In this document: in pieces, positions 5,985 through 11,359 of the stretch
Position numbering within the stretch: the stretch's first letter is position 1
Layout: every line of letters starts with the position of its first letter
NCBI GenBank assembly: GCA_024695225.1
Contig: JAILIO010000200.1
Coordinates: forward strand, 1 to 11,359
Direction: 5' to 3'
Length of the DNA stretch: 11,359 nucleotides
From: Lachnospiraceae bacterium
GTDB taxonomy: Bacteria; Bacillota; Clostridia; Lachnospirales; Lachnospiraceae
The notes under the pieces: generated by a model
Told to the model about the DNA's origin: nothing
What the model saw: the letters and a program-made list of their open reading frames with translations, nothing else
Databases searched by the model: none
Position numbers and translations under genes: made by a program

Positions 5985-7246
5985 ACGAGAACTCCATACA
6001 GAGGCTCAGGCTCAAGTTCATACTGCTTTCCATGGCATCCTTTGCAGGGACTATGATCATCCTTGCAGGGTTCATCAATGTTGCAAATATAATCTCCACC
6101 CAGAAAGACATATATAACGTGCTGGATTTCCTCGTGGACAACGAGGGCAGGCTTTACGGAAATGCCAACGGAGAAAAGCATGATTTCTCTCCGGAATTCC
6201 GCTATTCCACCAGGTTTTTTGTGGTTTTCTTCGACGAGGAGGGACAGGTCGATGACGTGAACATCACGTTTATTTCTGCCATCAACAAGAAGGAAGCCGT
6301 GGAATATGCCATGGAAGCCAGAAAGAAGTACTATGGCTTCAACGGGATGGGAAAATATCTGTACAAGTACAATACCAAGGACGCAAGTTATTATTACCGC
6401 TATGCCTCTCTCGAAGACGGCCGGGATCTGGCGGTCTTCCTGGACTGCCGCACCCAGATATCAATAAACGCCAGGATATTCTACAATTCTCTGATAATCT
6501 GTTTCGGAGGCCTGTTCATCATATTCATCCTGGTCACAGTGCTGTCGGAGAAGGCGGTGAAGCCCGAGATCAGAAATGCGGAGAGACAGAAGAAATTCAT
6601 AACCAACGCCAGCCACGAGCTAAAGACGCCCATCGCCGTGATCCGGGCCAACACAGAGGTGCAGGAGATGATGAACGGGAAGGACGAATGGACCGAATCC
6701 ACCATGCGCCAGGTGGACAGGATGAGCAATCTGATCAATTCCCTGGTGGCGGTGGCCAGAGCCGAGGAAACCGCTGACAGAGGGCAGATGAGCCTTATCA
6801 ATGTCTCCGAAACCATCGAGGATACCGCAATAGGTTTCGAGTCCATCGCCTCCTCCTCAGGCATCACCTACGATCACACAAGTCATTTTGAGGAGGGTGT
6901 CCACATGGTGGCCGACCCTGAAAACATAGTCCAGTTGTGCTCGCTGCTTCTGGACAACGCGATGAAATACTGCGACAAGGATGGCACCGTCACATTGTCC
7001 CTGGAAACATCCAAAAAATCAGTGATACTCACAGTCTCAAACTCATACAAAGACGGAGAGAATGTGGACTATTCAAAATTCTTTGACAGATTCTGGAGAG
7101 CTGATTCATCACACAGCGCTGACAGCGAAAAGACGGGATTCGGTATAGGTCTTTCGATAGTGGAGAACCTTGTGAACAGTTACAACGGCACTATCGATGT
7201 TTCATGGAATGAGGGAGTTATAAGTTTCAAATGCGTCCTGAATTGA
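5981..7246 (+). CDS. Membrane sensor histidine kinase, partner of the adjacent regulator
   Basis: This 421-residue protein starts at ATG 5981 (MNENSIQRLRLKF). A longer open frame upstream only shadows the regulator gene. Membrane span 1 is about 12-36 and span 2 about 168-188, with an extracytoplasmic sensor of about 130 residues rich in Tyr and charge. There is no HAMP domain; the DHp follows directly with His212 in NASHELKTP. The ATPase domain has the N box with Asn326 (LLLDNAMKY), an F box (FFDRFWRAD) and a G2 box (GFGIGLSIVENL). The G1 box is degenerate (SNSYKDGENVD in place of DxGxG), as I recall for related clostridial kinases. It should be an active kinase phosphorylating Asp51 of the upstream regulator. 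The ligand is unknown. Confidence 0.95.
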   Translation: MNENSIQRLRLKFILLSMASFAGTMIILAGFINVANIISTQKDIYNVLDFLVDNEGRLYGNANGEKHDFSPEFRYSTRFFVVFFDEEGQVDDVNITFISAINKKEAVEYAMEARKKYYGFNGMGKYLYKYNTKDASYYYRYASLEDGRDLAVFLDCRTQISINARIFYNSLIICFGGLFIIFILVTVLSEKAVKPEIRNAERQKKFITNASHELKTPIAVIRANTEVQEMMNGKDEWTESTMRQVDRMSNLINSLVAVARAEETADRGQMSLINVSETIEDTAIGFESIASSSGITYDHTSHFEEGVHMVADPENIVQLCSLLLDNAMKYCDKDGTVTLSLETSKKSVILTVSNSYKDGENVDYSKFFDRFWRADSSHSADSEKTGFGIGLSIVENLVNSYNGTIDVSWNEGVISFKCVLN

Positions 7247-9855
7247 AAAACAAGATCCGGCCTTTTGTCATAGGCACATATATAGCTCTCTTCTGGCTTC
7301 TGATCATTTATATGATCTATGCTTCTCTGAACACAGGTTCCGGCAGAAACCTTATAAAGCCGGAGGTGACAAAGCTTGAGTCGGGTTGGGTCATCCCTGA
7401 GACCGGGGAACATGTGACCCTGCCGAACGCCCTCATCCCTTCCTCCAGCACCCCTGTCACCATTTCCAGAAAGCTTCCCCCCCACGGTAAAGCCAACTGG
7501 GTATTGCTGATACGCTCCAACCACCAGTTCATCGATGTAAATGTGGACGACAAGCTGGTATATTCATTCCACTCACTGGGTTCCAGTTCTGCCCGTAGCA
7601 GATTCGGAGGCTATCTCCCGGCCCAGTGGTTTGAAGTGGCCATGAATCCTGACTGGTATGGGGGCATTCTGTCCATCACCTACACCCCGGACGGTGAACC
7701 GGGAACAGATCCCGTAGGCGAAGTGTTTCTGGGCGACAAACTCTCAGTCATATTCCAGCTTTTGAAGGATGATTTTGTATTCCTGATGACTGTGCTGACC
7801 CTTTTGCTCTTCGGCATATTGCTCCTGTTCTTCAACTATGTGCTCCACAGAAACGGCATGACCAGAACAGGATTCACCTATATCTCCATCAATATGATAC
7901 TCTTCGGTCTCTGGTTTTTCAGCAGCCTTTGCTGTGTCCAGGTATTCTCATCAAATCTGATCCTTATGGAGAATCTGGGTGTGCTGTGTCTCTTCATGGT
8001 GCCCCCCTCAATGCTTTTGTATTCAAACCACATAACCGAGTACCATTATTACAAACTGGCGTATGCATTCTTTGCCTTATCCATGGCTGTTATAATAGCA
8101 GTCGTTATTATTTTCCTGACCCGGGGAGGCAGACAGCTGATCCAGATGGTCCCTCTGGCAAACGCCCTGTATCTGCTGCCGCTGTCCTTCACGGCTTACG
8201 CGGGCATACACTCCATGTTCACTGACAAGCCCCTGCACAACAGGATGCGGTGGTATATGTACCTCATGTTTATCATGTTCATATCCGCCATACTGGAATT
8301 TTCCTTCCGCATGTCCAGGGTCTCAATGCACCACAACCGGGCGGGGATATTTGCCACAGGCGGCACAATGATAATGTCCTTCGGCGTGCTCATATGGGCC
8401 GCCATGAGGTACCGCGCCATGCTGGAGAGGATCACTGCGGTGGAGGCGGAAAATAAAGCCAAGACCGAATTCTACTCCGGTATCTCCCACAAGATACGCA
8501 CTCCCATAAACGCCATGCTGGGCATGAACGAAATGATCCTCCGGGAGTCCGGGGAGGAACAGATACGAAACTACGCAAAGGATGTCAAGGAATCCGGCGA
8601 TACCCTGATGGCAATGGTGGATGAGATGCTCATGTTCTCAGAAGGTACACTGGGAGATGTGACGGAAATACTGCCCGGGGTGGAAAACATAAGGGAAAAC
8701 ACCCCCCACAACAGATCAGAGTCAGAGGGTTCCGTGGATCCTTCAGGAGAGGAAACCACTCCCGATGTGTTTGGAAAATTCACTGCGCCAAAAGCCAGTG
8801 TTCTCGTGGTGGATGACACAGATGTGAATCTGCGGCTGGTGGACCATATGCTCAAGAGGACAAAGATCCGCGTCGCCTGCGCAGAAAGCGGGGCAGAGTG
8901 TCTGGACATCGTGCGCTCCGACATATTCGATGTGATACTGATGGACCATATGATGCCCGATATGGACGGGATACAGACCCTCAAGGAGCTCAAGAAGATG
9001 GGTGATGAAAACATGAGCCGCTCTGCTGTGGTCATCGCCCTGACAGCAAACGCCATAGAAGGCACAAAGGATTTTTACATAAGCCAGGGCTTTGACGACT
9101 ATCTCTCAAAACCCGTGGACGGACCCGCTTTGGAGCAGATGCTGTGGAAATATATCCCGGATAGATATATAATAATGAACGATGAGGTTTCCGGGGCAGA
9201 TAAACAAAACTCTCCTGACAGCAACAGAGACGACTCCAGACCAAACCGGATAATAGCGAGTCTCGAAGGGGTTGTGGACACGGAGACAGGACTTGAGTAC
9301 TGCATGGGAGATCCCGACTTCTATGTACAGTCGCTGGAGCGCTTCATCGATCCCGAAAAACAGAATGTCCTGGTACAGGATTATGAAAATAAGGACACGG
9401 ACAATTACCGGGTACATGTGCATTCGTTGAAAAGCACTGCAAAAATGCTGGGAGCCCAGCACCTTTCAGATATGGCAGCTGCCCTTGAAGAAGCGGCCGC
9501 AGATAATAATACCGATTTCATCATCAGAAACCACCCTGATATGATAAACGAGTACACAAGGGTGCGCATTTTGGTCGACAGCGCTTTTTATGAGAATCCG
9601 GGCACTGACAAAGAGGCTCTTCCGCCTATGGAAATGGATGAATTCATCCATCTGATAGAAGAGATACGGGATGGCGTGGATTCCTTTGACATGGATTCCG
9701 CAGACACCGCCTGTAATAAGCTGTCCTCCTCAAATCTCCCAAAGGATTACGAGGAGGATGTGAAAAGGCTGACCACTCTGGTGGCGGATGTGGATATGGA
9801 CAGCGCCCTGACTCTTGCAGAAGATATTCTTTTCAGAATAAAGTCCGACATATAA
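7231..9855 (+). CDS. 7TM hybrid-kinase-like phosphorelay protein without an ATPase domain (DHp-REC-Hpt)
   Basis: The 874-residue protein has membrane span 1 (12-31), an extracytoplasmic beta-rich domain (32-178, with DVNVDDKLVYSF), and seven more spans (about 181-395) as in 7TMR-DISM sensors. The DHp follows with His420 in SGISHKIRTPINAML and its second helix (to about 472). Normally a ~120-150-residue HATPase domain comes next. Here there is only a polar 46-residue linker (475-520), with no N, F or G boxes. The usual Glu after the histidine is Lys421. An intact receiver follows (Asp528/Asp529, Asp572 in LMDHMMPDMDG, Lys627), then an Hpt domain with His731 in HSLKSTAKMLGA and a helical tail (about 790-874). 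The frame is uninterrupted. It overlaps the kinase gene by 16 nt; GGGAG lies 13 nt upstream, so initiation may depend on coupling. It probably senses a signal and relays phosphate but cannot autophosphorylate. Confidence 0.93.
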   Translation: MRPELKNKIRPFVIGTYIALFWLLIIYMIYASLNTGSGRNLIKPEVTKLESGWVIPETGEHVTLPNALIPSSSTPVTISRKLPPHGKANWVLLIRSNHQFIDVNVDDKLVYSFHSLGSSSARSRFGGYLPAQWFEVAMNPDWYGGILSITYTPDGEPGTDPVGEVFLGDKLSVIFQLLKDDFVFLMTVLTLLLFGILLLFFNYVLHRNGMTRTGFTYISINMILFGLWFFSSLCCVQVFSSNLILMENLGVLCLFMVPPSMLLYSNHITEYHYYKLAYAFFALSMAVIIAVVIIFLTRGGRQLIQMVPLANALYLLPLSFTAYAGIHSMFTDKPLHNRMRWYMYLMFIMFISAILEFSFRMSRVSMHHNRAGIFATGGTMIMSFGVLIWAAMRYRAMLERITAVEAENKAKTEFYSGISHKIRTPINAMLGMNEMILRESGEEQIRNYAKDVKESGDTLMAMVDEMLMFSEGTLGDVTEILPGVENIRENTPHNRSESEGSVDPSGEETTPDVFGKFTAPKASVLVVDDTDVNLRLVDHMLKRTKIRVACAESGAECLDIVRSDIFDVILMDHMMPDMDGIQTLKELKKMGDENMSRSAVVIALTANAIEGTKDFYISQGFDDYLSKPVDGPALEQMLWKYIPDRYIIMNDEVSGADKQNSPDSNRDDSRPNRIIASLEGVVDTETGLEYCMGDPDFYVQSLERFIDPEKQNVLVQDYENKDTDNYRVHVHSLKSTAKMLGAQHLSDMAAALEEAAADNNTDFIIRNHPDMINEYTRVRILVDSAFYENPGTDKEALPPMEMDEFIHLIEEIRDGVDSFDMDSADTACNKLSSSNLPKDYEEDVKRLTTLVADVDMDSALTLAEDILFRIKSDI

Positions 9856-9906
9856 GAATATCGACCACAAAAACAAAAATAACCGGTTTTCGGTTCGGAG
9901 GAATAT

Positions 9907-10689
9907 ATGCATAAGATCATTCTATTAATTTCACACAGAGGCGGCTACCTGTTGTCATCCCTCCGGGATCTTCTGGCTGCAAAACTGGACAAGTACGATG
10001 TGATGATGTCAACCTCACAGGTGTCCCAGATCTCCCGCACCATAGCTGAGCGGGAGGTGGCGGCCATCATCATATACTGTGACGACGATATCACATACGA
10101 CAAAAAGAGCCTTGTGTATCTGAACGACACAATAAATGACGCGGGACTCCCTACCTTCCTCTTTGGAGAGGAAGATGCCATCATGAAGATCAGGGATGCT
10201 CTCCCGGACGGACTAGTCAGAGGCGAGTTTAAGCGCCCCCTTAACATGCCCCATGTCACGGACGTGATCGCAACATACCTTAAGAATAATGACGGCACCA
10301 TCCAGAAAAAGATCCTGGTCATCGATGATTCAGGAGATATGCTGAGAAGGATAAAGGAATGGCTTGACACCAGATACCAGATAGTAATGGCAAACTCCGG
10401 CATGATGGGTCTCAAATATCTGGCCAAAAACAAACCGGATCTGATACTTTTGGATTACGAAATGCCCATAATAAGCGGAAAGCAGGTTTTGGAAATGATC
10501 AGGTCCGATCCTGAGGTTGCGAATATCCCGGTCATTTTCCTGACGGCCCACAGCGACTCTACGATCGTGAAACAGCTGGTGGCTCTGAAACCTGCGGGAT
10601 ATCTGCTGAAATCCATGTCCCCGGATGAGATCATAGAAGCCGTGGATGATTTCTTCAGAAAGAGAGCTGCAAAGACCAACCTTACATAG
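9907..10689 (+). CDS. Two-receiver protein: degenerate receiver plus intact receiver, no output domain
   Basis: The 260-residue product has two receiver-like halves. Residues 1-128 have the alternating fold (MHKIILLISHRGG, AAIIIYCDDD, TFLFG, EFKRPLN) but lack a clear acidic pair and the LLDxxMP motif, so this is a pseudo-receiver. Residues 133-255 are a normal receiver: Asp140-Asp141 in LVIDDSG, Asp183 in LLDYEMP, Thr in FLTAHSD and Lys235 in LLKSM. There is no DNA-binding, GGDEF or enzyme domain. GGAGG lies 5 nt before the start, and 51 nt separate it from the hybrid gene. Its context suggests that its Asp183 accepts phosphate from His731 of the hybrid protein. It could act as a phosphate sink, a protein-interaction output, or an intermediate to another partner. 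Confidence 0.9.
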   Translation: MHKIILLISHRGGYLLSSLRDLLAAKLDKYDVMMSTSQVSQISRTIAEREVAAIIIYCDDDITYDKKSLVYLNDTINDAGLPTFLFGEEDAIMKIRDALPDGLVRGEFKRPLNMPHVTDVIATYLKNNDGTIQKKILVIDDSGDMLRRIKEWLDTRYQIVMANSGMMGLKYLAKNKPDLILLDYEMPIISGKQVLEMIRSDPEVANIPVIFLTAHSDSTIVKQLVALKPAGYLLKSMSPDEIIEAVDDFFRKRAAKTNLT

Positions 10690-10792
10690 CCCGTAGCCCT
10701 TTGACTCAGAATACTCAAATGCGTGATCACAGTCGAAAGGATCGAAACCGGGCGCACAAAACAAATGGTCATTTTCTTTAACAGGTGCCGGT
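10690..10792. other. Gap before the small membrane gene, no feature seen
   Basis: These 103 nt hold no recognisable terminator, promoter or gene. Read-through from the two-receiver gene into the next small gene is therefore plausible but not shown. Confidence 0.5.
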
Positions 10793-11020
10793 ATGGATGA
10801 TCAGGAAAAACACAGAGAAGATAACCCGAATTCCGAGACTGTCATTTCCCCCGGAAAAAAACAACTTTTGATACAGTCCGCCACAGCCATTGCGGTGGTC
10901 ATCCTGCTGTCAGCTCTGGCTGCCAGGCTTTTCGGCGGCGGGGAGACATTGAGCGAACACGCGGAAAAGATGAGAGAAAGTTCAGTGGAAGCGGAAGGGA
11001 TCGAGCCCCCGGATCCATGA
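10793..11020 (+). CDS. Small single-span membrane protein, hypothetical
   Basis: This 75-residue frame has a polar N-terminus (1-24), one hydrophobic segment at about 25-47 (LLIQSATAIAVVILLSALAARLF) and a short charged tail (SEHAEKMRESSVEAEGIEPPDP). Codon use (AGA, ATA, CTG) resembles its neighbours. AGGTG about 5 nt before the start is a weak ribosome site. I recognise no family. Position suggests it may belong to the signalling operon, for example as a modulator of the 7TM protein, but this is inference. Its last four codons, including the stop, are already repeat sequence of the array at 11009, so the present C-terminus may have been reshaped by the repeats. Confidence 0.6.
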   Translation: MDDQEKHREDNPNSETVISPGKKQLLIQSATAIAVVILLSALAARLFGGGETLSEHAEKMRESSVEAEGIEPPDP

Positions 11021-11266
11021 TGCTGACCGGATATGCAATGCTGTCTGAACCCGTGATGCTGCCGGATCTGAAATACAGACCCGGATCCGTGAGACGGCGA
11101 AGGATCTGCAATACCTTCCAGATTCATGAGACGGCGAAGGATCTGCAATGCCTGCCGGATCCGTGAGACGGCCCTTGATCTGCAATGCGTACCGGATCCG
11201 TGAGACGGTGCATGATCCGCGGCGCGTACCGGATACATAATGCAGCGCCGGATCTATAATGCAGGG
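11009..11266. repeat. Tandem array of 18/19-bp subunits with 37-bp higher-order period
   Basis: Subunits start at 11009, 11027, 11045, 11062, 11081, 11100, 11118, 11137, 11155, 11174, 11192, 11211, 11229 and 11248. Two types alternate through the centre: CCGGATCCGTGAGACGGCG-like (19 bp) and AAGGATCTGCAATGCCTG-like (18 bp). Together they give exact 37-bp spacing between 11081 and 11229. The first type carries the perfect palindrome CGGATCCG. The edges are more diverged. The array spans the whole gap between two converging genes and covers both stop codons. No direct repeat-spacer pattern of CRISPR type is present. Function is unknown; a minisatellite or a bidirectional structured 3' end are options. 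Confidence 0.93.
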
Positions 11267-11358
11267 AAATCCACAAATCTGTACCCGGTGAGTGTGAGCC
11301 CGCAGGCGGGAAGAGTGGGTCCTGCCAGTTCCCTGTCCAGACCGTCCAAAATATCCCT
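11254..11358 (-). CDS. C-terminal fragment of an unidentified protein entering from the right edge
   Basis: On the minus strand an open frame runs from the right edge for 34 codons to a TAG at 11254-11256 and ends CGLTLTGYRFVDFPAL. The composition is protein-like and codon use is similar to the neighbours. I do not recognise the family. The stop and last codons lie in the final unit of the tandem array. The fragment is short, so it could still be a chance open frame. If real, it converges on the signalling operon. Confidence 0.45.
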   Translation of the reverse strand, partial: RDILDGLDRELAGPTLPACGLTLTGYRFVDFPAL

Positions 11359-11359
11359 A

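Noticed and set aside
9856..9906. Terminator between the hybrid gene and the two-receiver gene
   Set aside because: Only a 5-bp AACCG/CGGTT stem is present, with no following T-tract, and it runs into the next ribosome site.
10801..11238. Minus-strand open frame of 145 codons with PSHGSG-like repeats
   Set aside because: It runs through the 37-bp array and antisense to the small membrane gene. The composition reflects the repeat and there is no convincing start signal.
11009..11266. CRISPR array
   Set aside because: Units are contiguous 18/19-bp near-copies with no unique spacers of regular length, and no cas genes are present.
11295..11315. GC-rich inverted repeat (CCCGC-AG-GCGGG) as a terminator
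   Set aside because: It has no T-tract on either side and lies within the probable minus-strand coding fragment.

Overview
The window most likely comes from a Bacillota chromosome, probably Lachnospiraceae. This rests on strong Shine-Dalgarno sites, heavy use of AGG/AGA and ATA codons, a zinc-type L33, a stand-alone RelQ-like alarmone synthetase, and seven-transmembrane hybrid kinase-like proteins whose wording (a motif near ISHKIRTPINAMLGMNEMIL) is typical of that family. This is inference from sequence memory, not a database search.

The left half (1-4045) is read leftward. A divergent intergenic region holds a promoter (about 4017-4045) and a leader of about 105 nt. Then come rpmG (L33), secE, nusG with a long acidic N-terminal extension, rplK (L11) and rplA (L1). 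RNA elements resembling the L1-binding site of 23S rRNA precede rplK and, more weakly, rplA. The operon ends at a strong hairpin terminator (1335-1367) just after rplA, so rplJ and rplL are not in their usual place. Eight and a half copies of a 19-bp tandem repeat (1178-1338) follow, and then a membrane-anchored CapA-family protein that runs off the left edge.

The right half (4182-11020) is read rightward and looks like one long transcription unit from a promoter near 4182-4211. Its genes are ridA, a RelQ-like small alarmone synthetase, an OmpR-type response regulator, its histidine kinase (ATGA overlap), a large 7TM hybrid-kinase-like protein (16-nt overlap), a protein with a degenerate plus an intact receiver, and a 75-residue single-span membrane protein. 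The hybrid protein keeps its DHp helices, receiver and Hpt domains but has no ATP-binding catalytic domain. It therefore probably serves as a sensor or phosphorelay scaffold rather than an autonomous kinase. The receiver-only protein next to it is a natural partner for its Hpt domain.

The far right (11009-11266) is a second tandem array, with 18/19-bp subunits arranged in a 37-bp higher-order period. It overlaps the 3' ends of the small membrane gene and of a probable convergent gene that enters from the right edge.

The points most worth a second look are the ATPase-less hybrid protein and its neighbours, the coupling of a (p)ppGpp synthetase gene to two-component genes, the two minisatellite-like arrays with a shared ~19-bp period, and the doubled L1-like sites.
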